Below are positions 1 to 9,137 of a DNA stretch of 64,000 bases, piece after piece. The position numbers were made by a program, and so were the translations under genes. The stretch is from NCBI RefSeq assembly GCF_017798165.1, contig NZ_CP059068.1, positions 3,906,001 through 3,970,000 of the forward strand, given 5' to 3'. The notes beneath the pieces are model-generated. The model was not told where the DNA came from, did no database searches, and was given only the letters and a program-made list of their open reading frames with translations. The first letter of the stretch is position 1. Each line of letters starts with the position of its first letter. The stretch is from Rhodoferax sp. AJA081-3. GTDB lineage: Bacteria > Pseudomonadota > Gammaproteobacteria > Burkholderiales > Burkholderiaceae_C.

Positions 1-122
1 TGCATCCAAATGGCATGACACATCCCGGCGCCGTGGTCACAATTGAGTTCTGGAGGTTTCCGAGATGAGCGGACCAATAGACAGTACGCGGGCCACACGC
101 CCATGCGCTGCATAGGCAAAAG

Positions 123-2885
123 ATGGCTAACAGTACCGACTCCCGCCCCAACCCCGACGCCCTGCTGGCCCAAATGCAGGATGAAGACCGCGCCCTTCAG
201 CGTGGCAAGTTGCGCATTTATTTTGGCGCCAGTGCCGGTGTCGGCAAGACCTACGCAATGTTGAGTGCCGCCCAGCGGGCGCAGCGGGCCGGGCAAAAGG
301 TGTTGGTCGGCGTGGTCGAAACCCATGGCCGCAAGGAAACCATGGAGCTGCAGGCCGACCTGAAGCTGCTGCCTCTGCGCAAAATTCCGTACCGAGGGCA
401 GGTGCTGCTGGAGCTCGATCTGGACGCTGCACTGGCGGCCAAACCCGATGTGTTGTTGGTCGATGAACTGGCGCATACCAATGCACCGGGCTCGCGCCAC
501 CCCAAGCGCTGGCAAGATGTGCAGGAGTTGCTGGACGCCGGCATCGACGTCTGGACCGCCTTGAATGTGCAGCATCTGGAAAGCCTGAATGGCACCGTCG
601 GCGCCATCACCGGCATTCGTGTCAATGAGACGGTGCCCGACACCGTGCTCGACGGTGCCGATGAACTGATACTGGTAGACGTGACGGCAGACGAGTTGTT
701 GGCCCGCTTGAAGGCCGGCAAGGTCTATGTGCCCCAGCAAGCCGAGCGTGCCACACAAAACTTCTTCCGCAAGGGCAACTTGTTTGCATTGCGCGAAATC
801 GCCCTGCGCCGAACGGCGGAGCATGTGGGTGATGACGTGCGCAGCTACCGGGCCAAACAACACCTGTTGGCAAGCCACGGTCCCTCCAAAGGGAATCCCT
901 CCTGGAATACCTCGGGCACCCTGTTGGTTTGTGTGGGGCCGGATGCGGGCGCCGAACATGCCGTGCGCTGTGCGGCGCGGCTGGCAGGGCAGCTCAATGT
1001 GCGCTGGCATGCTGCCTATGTGGAGACCCCGGCACTGCAACGGTTGCCAGCGGAAGTGCGTGACCGTACCTTGGCCGTCTTAAAACTCGCCGAAGAGCTG
1101 GGCGGGAACACGGCCGTATTAACGGGCGACGACATTGCCAGCGTGCTGCTCGAACAGGCACAGACGCTCAATTGCGCAACCGTTCTGCTGGGGCGCCCCC
1201 AGGAGCGTGTGTGGAGCCGGCCGGGACGCGCTTTTAAACCCACACTGACGCGCCAACTGGCGAGTTTGGCCCCCACGCTGGACATTATGGAAGTGGGCAC
1301 AACCGAGAGTGTGCGCCGTTTGGCATCTGCCGTGCCGGTGGGTAAGCGGGACGACGATTCGGAGTCGGGCTGGCTGGAATCCTGGCCCCGTTATGCCTGG
1401 GCGCTGGGCGCGTGTATAGCAACCACCCTGTTGACCTTGCCCATGTTGGCGCTGTTTGATCTGGCCAACATTGTGATGCTGTTTCTGCTGTGTGTGGTGT
1501 TGGTGGCCGTCAAACTGGGGCGCGGCCCCGCCATGTTGGCAGCCATCCTGTCGGTAGCGTCCTTTGACTTCTTTTTTGTGGCACCACGCCTTTCGTTTGC
1601 GGTGAGTGATGTTCAGTACCTGGTGACCTTTGCGGTCATGTTGGGGGTGGGCCTGCTGATCGGACAGTTGACTGCCAATTTGCGGTTCTCGGCCCATGTG
1701 TCTGCCAGCAGGGAGCGCAGGGCGCTCGCGCTGTTCGAGCTCACCCGTGACCTCTCTGCGGCGCTCCAGTCGGTCCAGGTGGTTGAGTTGGGCGAGGCCG
1801 CCGTGCAGCGCATCTTTGGCGGACAAGCCCGCGTTTTTATCACCAGTGCCAATGACAAGCTGGAGTTGGGCGACAGCCTGCCCGACCAGCTGGATGCCAG
1901 CATTGCCGACTGGACGTTTCACAATGGGCAACGGGCTGGCATGGCCACCGCCACACTGCCCTCCAACGCCTGGCACTATGTACCGCTGCAGGCGCCCATG
2001 CGGATACGCGGCGTATTGGTATTGCAGCCCAACCAGCCCCGTTGGTTGGTGATTCCGGAGCAGGTGCAACTGCTGGAGACGCTGGCCAGGCAAATTGCCA
2101 TCGCGCTGGAGCGGGTGCATTATGTGGAGGTTGCGCAATCGGCGGTGGTGGAGATGGAGTCGGAGCGGCTGCGCAACACCCTCTTGGCAACCATGTCGCA
2201 CGATGTGCGTACACCCCTGACCGCCTTGATAGGCCAGGCGGAAACACTGGAGCAATCCCCCACCTTGACGCAGGAACAACTGGCGTCTGTCCGCGCGATT
2301 GCCCATGAGGCCCGCGAGCTCAGTGCCCTGGTGACGAACTTGCTGGATATGGCGCGCCTGGAGAGCGGGCAGGTTCAGCTGCGCAAGCAATGGCAGTCGG
2401 TGGAAGAGGTGGTGGGCAGTGCCATTCGCTCCGCACGCCACGCCCTGGGTGGTGTGTCGGTGGGCACAGCGCTGGAGGCAGACTTGCCCCTGGTCGAGTT
2501 TGACGCCGCATTGGTTGAACGCGTGTTGGTCAACCTGCTGGAGAATGCTGCCAAGTATGGTGTGCCCGCTGGTGCCCCGTCACCGGCCATCCTGGTTGCT
2601 GCCGAAGCCAAGCCCAGCTGTCTGGTGCTACGGGTCCGGGACCATGGGCCGGGTTTGCCAGCCTCCAGCCGCGGCCATGAACAGACGCTGTTTGACAAGT
2701 TCACGCGCGGGCAGGCCGAGTCGGCTACCCGCGGCGTGGGTCTGGGCCTTGCGATTTGCAAGGCCATTGTGGAGGCACACCGCGGCACCATCACAGCTGC
2801 GCAGGCAGGTGGCGGTGGTGCAGAATTCACCATCACCTTGCCGCGCACGCCCCCACCCGTTTCCCCTGAGCCAGAAGAAACCTGA
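123..2885 (+). CDS. kdpD: Sensor histidine kinase KdpD
   Basis: 920-residue membrane kinase that senses potassium limitation or osmotic stress and phosphorylates KdpE to induce the KdpFABC pump. The N-terminal KdpD domain carries the Walker A motif GASAGVGKT near residues 36-44. It is followed by a Usp-like region (about 250-380), the four-helix DUF4118 membrane block (about 420-520), a GAF-like region, the H-box SHDVRTP with His693, and an ATPase domain with the N-box NLLENAAKYG. Length and domain order match the family (E. coli about 894 residues). The ATG at 123 has only a weak ribosome-binding site. kdpE follows 25 bases downstream, so the two are probably co-transcribed. The kdpFABC genes are not in the window and would be expected to its left. 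Confidence 0.95.
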   Translation: MANSTDSRPNPDALLAQMQDEDRALQRGKLRIYFGASAGVGKTYAMLSAAQRAQRAGQKVLVGVVETHGRKETMELQADLKLLPLRKIPYRGQVLLELDLDAALAAKPDVLLVDELAHTNAPGSRHPKRWQDVQELLDAGIDVWTALNVQHLESLNGTVGAITGIRVNETVPDTVLDGADELILVDVTADELLARLKAGKVYVPQQAERATQNFFRKGNLFALREIALRRTAEHVGDDVRSYRAKQHLLASHGPSKGNPSWNTSGTLLVCVGPDAGAEHAVRCAARLAGQLNVRWHAAYVETPALQRLPAEVRDRTLAVLKLAEELGGNTAVLTGDDIASVLLEQAQTLNCATVLLGRPQERVWSRPGRAFKPTLTRQLASLAPTLDIMEVGTTESVRRLASAVPVGKRDDDSESGWLESWPRYAWALGACIATTLLTLPMLALFDLANIVMLFLLCVVLVAVKLGRGPAMLAAILSVASFDFFFVAPRLSFAVSDVQYLVTFAVMLGVGLLIGQLTANLRFSAHVSASRERRALALFELTRDLSAALQSVQVVELGEAAVQRIFGGQARVFITSANDKLELGDSLPDQLDASIADWTFHNGQRAGMATATLPSNAWHYVPLQAPMRIRGVLVLQPNQPRWLVIPEQVQLLETLARQIAIALERVHYVEVAQSAVVEMESERLRNTLLATMSHDVRTPLTALIGQAETLEQSPTLTQEQLASVRAIAHEARELSALVTNLLDMARLESGQVQLRKQWQSVEEVVGSAIRSARHALGGVSVGTALEADLPLVEFDAALVERVLVNLLENAAKYGVPAGAPSPAILVAAEAKPSCLVLRVRDHGPGLPASSRGHEQTLFDKFTRGQAESATRGVGLGLAICKAIVEAHRGTITAAQAGGGGAEFTITLPRTPPPVSPEPEET

Positions 2886-2910
2886 TCTCTTTCCAAGACG
2901 ACCCACATCC

Positions 2911-3636
2911 ATGTCTGCCCCCGTTGCCATACTGATCGAAGACGAGCCCCAAATTCGGCGCTTTGTACGCGCTGCTTTGGAAGCCGAGGGCTGGGTGGTG
3001 CATGAGGCCGATACGGCAAAGCGCGGCCTGCTGGATGCTGGCACCCGCAAGCCGGATTTGTTGGTGGTCGATCTGGGCCTGCCCGATGGTGACGGGCTGG
3101 ACGTGATCCGCGATGTGCGGGGGTGGTCCAACGTGCCGATTGTTGTGTTGTCTGCCCGGGCGGACGAAACCGACAAGATTGCCGCACTGGATGCTGGAGC
3201 CGATGACTACCTCACCAAACCCTTTGGCGTGGGGGAGTTGTTGGCCCGGGTACGCGCCAATCTGCGCCGGCCCCGCGGTGGGTCTGGTGAGGCGTCTGCC
3301 CAGGCTGCAGGTGAAGCAGACCCCTTGTTTCGCTTTGGCGAGGTCGAAGTGGACCGGCAGGCGCGCCTGGTGCGCCGTGGGGGCGCAGAGGTGCACCTGA
3401 CCCCGATTGAGTACCGGCTGCTGACGTTGCTGGTCGCCAATGCCGGTCGGGTGATGACCCACCGCCAACTGCTCAAAGAAGTGTGGGGCCCGGCGCATGC
3501 GGAGCAAAGCCACTACCTGCGCATTTACATGGGCCACCTGCGCCAGAAGCTGGAGCGAGATCCTGCACAACCCGAACATCTGCTGACCGAGACCGCTGTC
3601 GGATACCGCTTGCTGCGTGACAACTCAGGGCATTAA
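2911..3636 (+). CDS. kdpE: Response regulator KdpE
   Basis: 241-residue OmpR/PhoB-type regulator and partner of KdpD. The N-terminal receiver domain has the acidic pair in IEDEP and the phosphoacceptor Asp54 in VVDLGLPDGDG; the conserved Lys is in YLTKPFG. The C-terminal winged helix contains LTPIEYRLL and ends in GYRLL. The reading frame is open further upstream, but the ATG at 2911 begins directly with the receiver domain, so it is chosen as start. It lies 25 bases after kdpD, and a CorA-like gene starts 2 bases after its stop. Confidence 0.95.
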   Translation: MSAPVAILIEDEPQIRRFVRAALEAEGWVVHEADTAKRGLLDAGTRKPDLLVVDLGLPDGDGLDVIRDVRGWSNVPIVVLSARADETDKIAALDAGADDYLTKPFGVGELLARVRANLRRPRGGSGEASAQAAGEADPLFRFGEVEVDRQARLVRRGGAEVHLTPIEYRLLTLLVANAGRVMTHRQLLKEVWGPAHAEQSHYLRIYMGHLRQKLERDPAQPEHLLTETAVGYRLLRDNSGH

Positions 3637-3638
3637 CC

Positions 3639-5297
3639 GTGACCACCCCCGACACTGAAGCACCCCCCGCGCGGGTTCGCTTGTTCCATGCCAGCCTGGT
3701 ATGGCCCTTGCAAATTGAACCGCTGTCGCTGGAAGTGGGTAAGGTGCGCCACTGGGAGGAACTGGTGCGCACCCAAGGCACCCATCCCTGGAAAAGCCTG
3801 GACGACGAATTCACCGAAGACCCCGGCATGTTCCGCGAGCGGCACTACCGGGAGTTCGTGTCTTTTTTGCCGTACGTGCAGCGTTTTCTGTATGGCGAGG
3901 GGCGCTGCGACCGGCCCAAGGGATCCGATAGCGTCAAAGACTCCCCCATGCACGTGTTCCGCCGCAAGGACATTGCTGTGCTGCGGGTGACACTGCGCGA
4001 AGGATCGGCACCGGTGGAGCTGGAAGTGGTGCATATCGACCTCTACTTCTTTGACGATCTCGACCTGGTCCAGTTGAATGTAGAGGTGCGTGCGCGCAAC
4101 CTGTCGCTGGACACGGTACGCAACATCCTGTTCCGGTTTGGTAGGGCTTATCCCTCAGGCTGGGACGAAGAAGGTGGTGGCCTGCACAGCGCCCATGCGG
4201 TTGAATGGGTGGGGCTGGACGGGCAGGTGATGGCGCGGTCTGACACGGCCAATCGCGAGAAGTTTCTGAAGTTTGTGTGCCAGCACCGCAGCCCTTGCAT
4301 CTCGGAGCACTGGGCCAGCCTATTGCGGCCCCTGGTGCTGGCCGATTCGGACGAACCCGGTGCCCTGCGCTTTCGCCTGATTGAATACCACCGCATGCCC
4401 ATAACGGCTTATGTGGCCCTGGAGCAACCCCGTGCGCTGAGCGCCGAAGAGTGGATTCGCCTGGGGCTGGCCTCCAGGCTGCACCCGGACGAGCCACTGC
4501 CCATCCATGAGCCCACCGTCATTGATTTTGAAAAACTGTACTGCCAAGACCGTTTTTGGACCAACACCGAGGCAGGCCCCAATACCCGATTCATCTGCAC
4601 CGGCAGTTCCATGATGATGGTGGGGGACTGCGACTCGGCATTTTTTATGGATGCGGAGCGTGGCGTGTTGGCCCAGTTTCGGCACCAGTATTTCCTCGTC
4701 TTTTTATTGGCCCATGTGCACCGTGCGGCGCTGCTGGTTTTTTCGGACATTCTGGTTGGCGCGGTGAATGCGCTCACCGTGAGCAACGACGACTCGGTGC
4801 GCGCTTTCAAGCGCCGCATCCGCAGCAATTTTGAAACCTTCTTGCGGTTTACCCACCGCTACTGGTTCCATGAACTGTCCGAGCGGCCCCATGTGCAGGC
4901 GGCCTTTCGCATGTGCTCCAACCACCTGCGCAACGACGCGTTGTACGACGAGGTGCGCGACGAAACCAAGGAGATGAGCCACTACCTGGACAGCGACTCG
5001 CAGCGCCGCCAGTCCAACACCGTGGTCCGGCTGACCGTGATCACCATTCTGGGCTTGATTACCACGGTCACCACCGGTTACTTTGGTATGAACATCATTG
5101 CGTTTGGAGATGGAGCGCCCTGGGAGAGGCTGTTGCACGGGGTGCTGGCGACCAGCGTTTTTGTGGGCATGGTGCTGTTTGCCATCGTGCGCTCCAAGAG
5201 TTTGTCTGAACTGTTGGAGGTGTTATCCGACGAACGCGCGCCCCTGCGCAGCAAGGCCCGCGCGCTCTGGCGGGTGATGACCTTTCGCAAACCCTGA
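3639..5297 (+). CDS. CorA-like divalent cation transporter
   Basis: 552-residue protein of the CorA/MIT superfamily (magnesium, cobalt or zinc transport). The signature Gly-Met-Asn motif is at residues 483-485 (YFGMN), at the end of the first C-terminal membrane helix; a second helix (about 500-520) follows. The cytoplasmic part is about 460 residues, much longer than in E. coli CorA (316 residues in total), so substrate cannot be assigned. The start is GTG, 2 bases after the kdpE stop, which implies translation together with kdpE and hints at a link between potassium and divalent-cation homeostasis. That link is inference. Confidence 0.82.
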   Translation: MTTPDTEAPPARVRLFHASLVWPLQIEPLSLEVGKVRHWEELVRTQGTHPWKSLDDEFTEDPGMFRERHYREFVSFLPYVQRFLYGEGRCDRPKGSDSVKDSPMHVFRRKDIAVLRVTLREGSAPVELEVVHIDLYFFDDLDLVQLNVEVRARNLSLDTVRNILFRFGRAYPSGWDEEGGGLHSAHAVEWVGLDGQVMARSDTANREKFLKFVCQHRSPCISEHWASLLRPLVLADSDEPGALRFRLIEYHRMPITAYVALEQPRALSAEEWIRLGLASRLHPDEPLPIHEPTVIDFEKLYCQDRFWTNTEAGPNTRFICTGSSMMMVGDCDSAFFMDAERGVLAQFRHQYFLVFLLAHVHRAALLVFSDILVGAVNALTVSNDDSVRAFKRRIRSNFETFLRFTHRYWFHELSERPHVQAAFRMCSNHLRNDALYDEVRDETKEMSHYLDSDSQRRQSNTVVRLTVITILGLITTVTTGYFGMNIIAFGDGAPWERLLHGVLATSVFVGMVLFAIVRSKSLSELLEVLSDERAPLRSKARALWRVMTFRKP

Positions 5298-5400
5298 ATG
5301 CGCAGCGCCAACTTTATTTTCAAACCCGCGAATCCGTTTGCGTGCTGGGAGCCTCTTAGCTACTGGGAATGTTCCCGTATTGCTTGAATAAGGTCTCACC

Positions 5401-5613
5401 ATGTCTGCTTTTTATGTCAAAAACGTCCCGGGTTGGGAGCGCGCATTGCGCATCGTGGCCGGCTCTGGCGCCGCCGCCTATGCGCTGTACAGCTTTGCCG
5501 GACCCATGGGATGGCTGCTGGCTGCCAGCGCGGCGGGTATTGCCATCAGTGGCCTGGTCGGCTTTTGCCCCATGTGCGCCATGGTCGGGCGCCGCCTGGA
5601 CAAGAAGGCCTGA
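5401..5613 (+). CDS. DUF2892 small membrane protein
   Basis: 70-residue protein with two hydrophobic segments (about 15-35 and 38-55), a CPMC dicysteine motif near residues 52-55 and a basic C-terminus. This matches DUF2892, the membrane part of YgaP-like proteins, here without a rhodanese domain. The biochemical role of the stand-alone form is unknown. The next gene, an ECF sigma factor, starts 5 bases downstream, so they form an operon and the membrane protein could influence sigma-factor activity (inference). An imperfect inverted repeat (GGGAA TG TTCCC) lies at 5365-5376 in the upstream gap. Confidence 0.75.
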   Translation: MSAFYVKNVPGWERALRIVAGSGAAAYALYSFAGPMGWLLAASAAGIAISGLVGFCPMCAMVGRRLDKKA

Positions 5614-5618
5614 CCGCC

Positions 5619-6137
5619 ATGGCCCTGGACGCGCAGCAAACCCTGGTCTTGCAATCTGCCCACGCCGGCGACCTGGGCGCGCTGGACACGCTGCTGCGCC
5701 TGTGCCGCCCCGATGTGCGCCGCTACGCCCAGCGCCACTGCCTGATCAGTGATGTGGACGACGCAGTGCAGGAGGCGCTGATGGTGCTGGCGCGCAAGCT
5801 GCAGTCGGTGCGCACACTGGCTGCCTTCTCGGGCTGGCTGTTCCAGGTGGTCAAGCGTGAATGTCGGCGCCTGGGCCGCCAGGCATTTCAGTATGACCCC
5901 TATGACGAAGCTGCAGTGGAGCAATGGGTGACGAGCCACACAACGGATGAACTGCGGGTGGACCTGGCGGCCGCCCTGCAATCCCTACCGCCCACCCACC
6001 TGGAGGTCATCCTGCTGCGCGACTTTGAAGAGCTGTCGATCGCCGAGATTGCCACCCAGCTGCAGCTGACCAACGCAGCCGTCAAAAGCCGCCTGCACCG
6101 GGCCCGTACCCTGACGCGGGAATACCTGCTGGCCTGA
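5619..6137 (+). CDS. ECF-family RNA polymerase sigma factor
   Basis: 172-residue sigma-70-type factor. Region 2 includes DVDDAVQEALMVLARKL and the GWLFQVVKRECRR segment; region 4 has LPPTHLEVILLRDFEELSIAEIA followed by the helix-turn-helix AAVKSRLHRAR. The frame extends further upstream, but the ATG at 5619 gives the normal ECF length and has AAGG 9 bases upstream. No recognisable anti-sigma factor is adjacent; the only operon partner is the DUF2892 protein 5 bases upstream. Target genes cannot be inferred from the sequence. Confidence 0.88.
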   Translation: MALDAQQTLVLQSAHAGDLGALDTLLRLCRPDVRRYAQRHCLISDVDDAVQEALMVLARKLQSVRTLAAFSGWLFQVVKRECRRLGRQAFQYDPYDEAAVEQWVTSHTTDELRVDLAAALQSLPPTHLEVILLRDFEELSIAEIATQLQLTNAAVKSRLHRARTLTREYLLA

Positions 6138-6259
6138 GCGCCCGGCCCGGTTACCTGCGGGTTACCGCACGTTACAACTCACACACTTTGACGCGTCTTG
6201 GGCAGCACGGCCCCCCACACAATGGGCCACCCGCAACAGCCGTCCATTGGAGTCCACCC

Positions 6260-6760
6260 ATGCAAGACCAGAGTCAACAAGCCTGCCAAGCCGCCACCGC
6301 CATCAAGGCACTCGACGCCCTGTACGCCAAGTTTGTGCAAAGCGCCAAACTGCCGTCGCCCAACTGGAAGCCGGAGCTGGGCAATATTGCCGCGGCGCCA
6401 TCGGGTATCACCTGCTACGGGCTGGGCTGCAAGATCACGGCCGCACCCCGCGCGGTAGCCCTGCACGGGCGCATCCAAGCGCTGGATTTTGACTTTGTGC
6501 ACACCTGGGCGGGAGGTGACGATCCGCTGCTGCGCCTTTACCTGCAACCCACTGGCTGGTTCACACGCGATCTGTTGGGCCAAGAGCAGTTCCATACCCA
6601 TGACGACCCTGCCATCAAGGATGACCTGGTGCTGGAGCTGTGCACGGCCCTGCTGGCATCGCCCGCCTTTGCACCCAAGCCGGGTACACCAGTGGTTGAC
6701 ACCACCCGTGTGGTCAGCCTGGGCGCCTCGTACCGCGGGCGGGTGCAGGCGGTGGGATAA
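6260..6760 (+). CDS. Hypothetical protein
   Basis: 166-residue soluble protein that I do not recognise. It has no signal peptide or membrane segment. Residues 55-110 contain a GITCYGLGCKI stretch with two cysteines, and several aromatic and histidine residues follow (WFTRDLLGQEQFHTHDD). The frame is open further upstream, but the ATG at 6260 has GGAG at about 7 bases spacing and is preferred. The gene lies 122 bases after the sigma factor and converges with the response-regulator operon, 8 bases from its stop. Confidence 0.6.
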   Translation: MQDQSQQACQAATAIKALDALYAKFVQSAKLPSPNWKPELGNIAAAPSGITCYGLGCKITAAPRAVALHGRIQALDFDFVHTWAGGDDPLLRLYLQPTGWFTRDLLGQEQFHTHDDPAIKDDLVLELCTALLASPAFAPKPGTPVVDTTRVVSLGASYRGRVQAVG

Positions 6761-6768
6761 CAACTCGT

Positions 6769-7455
6769 CTAATCAAACCGGTAGCCCACTCCATGCACGG
6801 TACAGATGATCTCGGGGTGTTTGGCGTCCCGCTCCACCAGTTTACGTAGCTTGGAGATGTGCTGGTCCAGCGTGCGGCTGTTGGGAAAGTATTCGCGGCC
6901 CCAGCAGGTGTTGAACAGCGTGTCGCGGTCCACCACTTGGCCGCGTTGTTCGAACAGGCATTGCAAAATCTTGACATCGCGCAGACTCAGGTCCATCTGC
7001 TGCTCGCCCCGACGGGCGCGCAACTGGGTGGGGAACACCTCCAGGTCGCCCAGGCGCAGCGATTCGGGCGACAGCTCTTGGGCCGGGCGTTGCGCCAGCG
7101 TGCGGCGCGTGACCGCTCGGATGCGCGCGATGACTTCGCGTACCCCAAAGGGTTTGACGATGTAATCGTCAGCGCCCAGTTCCAGACCCACCACCCGGTC
7201 AATCTCTTCCGATTTTGCACTGATGAAAATCACCGGTACTTGTGTGTCCACGCGGCGGATCTCGCGGCACACGGCATAACCATCGCGCTTGGGCATCATG
7301 ATGTCCAGCAAGATCAGTTGCGGTGCATGGGCGTGGAACAGCTGCAAGGCCTGCTCGCCATCACGCGCCAACACCGGCGTATAACCTTCGGCCTCTACCA
7401 CCGCACACAGACCATCACCAATGTGCTGGTCGTCCTCGGCAATCAGAATCTTCAT
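6769..7455 (-). CDS. OmpR/CreB-like response regulator
   Basis: 228-residue two-component regulator. The receiver domain has AEDDQ near the start, phosphoacceptor Asp51 (LLDIMMPKRDG) and Lys in YIVKPFG. The winged helix has LSLRDVKILQCLF and ends VHGVGYRFD. It is the last gene of a minus-strand operon with a VWA protein and a histidine kinase; its ATG overlaps the kinase stop by 4 bases. The receiver resembles CreB, but the operon has a VWA protein in place of creD, so the name is not transferred. The tandem 11-base repeat at 10590-10611 is a candidate binding site. Confidence 0.9.
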   Translation of the reverse strand: MKILIAEDDQHIGDGLCAVVEAEGYTPVLARDGEQALQLFHAHAPQLILLDIMMPKRDGYAVCREIRRVDTQVPVIFISAKSEEIDRVVGLELGADDYIVKPFGVREVIARIRAVTRRTLAQRPAQELSPESLRLGDLEVFPTQLRARRGEQQMDLSLRDVKILQCLFEQRGQVVDRDTLFNTCWGREYFPNSRTLDQHISKLRKLVERDAKHPEIICTVHGVGYRFD

Positions 7456-9110
7456 GGGGTCTCCTTGGCCTGCGGGGTGTGCAACGTGACCTGGAAGCAG
7501 GCGCCCTTGTCCACGTCCTGCACCACCAGGTTGCCCCCATGCAGTTGCGCCAGTTCGCGGGCAATACCCAGCCCAATGCCGGTGCCACTGACACCATCGG
7601 TCAGCCGCGAGCTGACCCGGTAAAACGGCTCAAAAATGCGATTGTGGTCCTGCGGCGCAATGCCAGGGCCAAAGTCGCGCACTTCAATCGTACTGACGTC
7701 TTGGTCTTGCCGGCTGCTGATGTGGATGGCACCACCTGCCGCTGCATACTTTTCGACATTGCTGACCAGGTTGTTCAGAATCTGTTCCAGTGCCTCAGGG
7801 TCCAGCATGACCCTTGCGGCTGCGTGGGCGTCCACCTGCACGGCGATGCCTTTGGCGTCCAACGCAGGCTGAAATGCGGCTACACACCGCGTAATCACGT
7901 CATCCACGCAGGCCGATTGCCGTGCCAGTCGCAGTTGTGACTTTTGCGACTGGCCCAGGCTCAGCACATTGGCAATCAGGCGCGACAGGCGCAGGCTCTC
8001 GGTGGTGATCACGCCGATGTATTGGTGCGCCTTGGCGCCATCTTGCACCGGTGCGTCCGCAAAGCTATCGGCCACCTCGGCCTCCAGCAGCTCCGCATAC
8101 ATGCGGATATTGGTCAGCGGCGTCTTCAACTCGTGCGACACCTGGTTCACAAAATTCACCCGTTGCTGGGCGGTGCGCAGCTCACGCTGGTGCTCTCGGT
8201 ACAGGTAAAGGGCCAGACCGGCGAGTGCCAGGCCAATACTCAGTACCGCCGCCAAGATGCCGAAGGTGTTGACTGCTGCGCCGCCTTGCAGGGCTGGCGC
8301 AAAGTACTCCAGCTTCCAACTGGCCAAAGGGTGGCTCAGCGGCAGCATGGCTAGGCTGCGTTCCTTGTCGGCGGGTTGGTAAGGTCCCCACTCGTAGACC
8401 GTCCGACCACTGCCATTGACCAGCCGTGTGCGGGTCTGGACCGGACTTGTTTCCCCGCCGGTATTGGGCAGGCGCGTGATCACGTCGGATAACAGCGTAA
8501 CCGGCGCCAGCTCCAAAGCGATGAGCCGGTTTTGCGGGTCACGCCACCAGAACAGATGGTGCAGTTGCGCATTCCAATGCCAGGCATACCAACCCGACTG
8601 CGCGGGGCCGGCTTCTGCCTTGTCCATGCCCTTGCCCACGGGTGACAAACGGAATTTCTTTGCGGAGCTACCCAGGCTTGAAGTAGTGGGTGCCATAGGC
8701 AGTGGGCCGCCCTGGGTCAGCAGACTGGGGTTGTCCCACAGTGCCGACGTGCGTTGCATAAACTGCTTCTCCGACTCGCTAAGCGGGGCGCCTGGGGCCG
8801 GTAGCACGCGGCTGCCGTCCGCCGCCATCACCAGCACTTGCTGCACATGCGCGGATTCCAGCGCCATTTTTTTCAAGCTATCGTTGTCCAGTGGCCGCAG
8901 CGTCAGTTGCGCCAGCAGGCTATCTTGCAAGTCCAAAAAATAAGCCTGAATGGCCTCGTCTACACCCTGCAACTGCGCGTGGACGAGGCCCTGCACCTGC
9001 GCCGCCGCCATCTGCTTTTCGTTGTGCGCCATGCGCAAACCCAACCACGCCAGGCCCGCCACGGGCAGCAGCACGATCAGTAGCAGGGTGATGGCGATCT
9101 TTTTTTGCAA
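7452..9110 (-). CDS. Membrane sensor histidine kinase
   Basis: 552-residue sensor kinase. A first membrane helix (about 5-25) is followed by a periplasmic domain of about 250 residues, a second helix (about 280-303), a short linker, the H-box SHELKTPLTN with His326, and an ATPase domain with NNLVSNVEKY, DFGPGI and GTGIGLGIA. The sensor domain is not one I recognise. It is encoded 27 bases after the VWA gene and overlaps the response-regulator start by 4 bases, so the cognate pair is clear. The VWA protein encoded first in the operon may be an extracytoplasmic partner or the main output (inference). Confidence 0.9.
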   Translation of the reverse strand: MQKKIAITLLLIVLLPVAGLAWLGLRMAHNEKQMAAAQVQGLVHAQLQGVDEAIQAYFLDLQDSLLAQLTLRPLDNDSLKKMALESAHVQQVLVMAADGSRVLPAPGAPLSESEKQFMQRTSALWDNPSLLTQGGPLPMAPTTSSLGSSAKKFRLSPVGKGMDKAEAGPAQSGWYAWHWNAQLHHLFWWRDPQNRLIALELAPVTLLSDVITRLPNTGGETSPVQTRTRLVNGSGRTVYEWGPYQPADKERSLAMLPLSHPLASWKLEYFAPALQGGAAVNTFGILAAVLSIGLALAGLALYLYREHQRELRTAQQRVNFVNQVSHELKTPLTNIRMYAELLEAEVADSFADAPVQDGAKAHQYIGVITTESLRLSRLIANVLSLGQSQKSQLRLARQSACVDDVITRCVAAFQPALDAKGIAVQVDAHAAARVMLDPEALEQILNNLVSNVEKYAAAGGAIHISSRQDQDVSTIEVRDFGPGIAPQDHNRIFEPFYRVSSRLTDGVSGTGIGLGIARELAQLHGGNLVVQDVDKGACFQVTLHTPQAKETP

Positions 9111-9137
9111 AGTGGGATTCCTGGGTGAGGGTGTGGC

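Noticed and set aside
1..115. A frame open from the left edge to TGA 66-68, overlapping (ATGA) a 16-codon frame at 65-115 with a good GGAGG site, as the end of an upstream gene plus a kdpD leader peptide
   Set aside because: The residues do not resemble the KdpC C-terminus and the short frame has no pathway-related codon pattern. More sequence to the left is needed to decide.
1119..2441. Long minus-strand open frame of 440 codons opposite kdpD
   Set aside because: It is the antisense shadow of a high-GC gene: Gln/His/Arg-rich, no domain, no ribosome-binding site, and kdpD motifs are complete on the other strand.
5365..5376. Sigma-54 promoter upstream of the DUF2892 gene
   Set aside because: The GG and GC dinucleotides are about 15 bases apart, not the required 10; only an imperfect inverted repeat remains.
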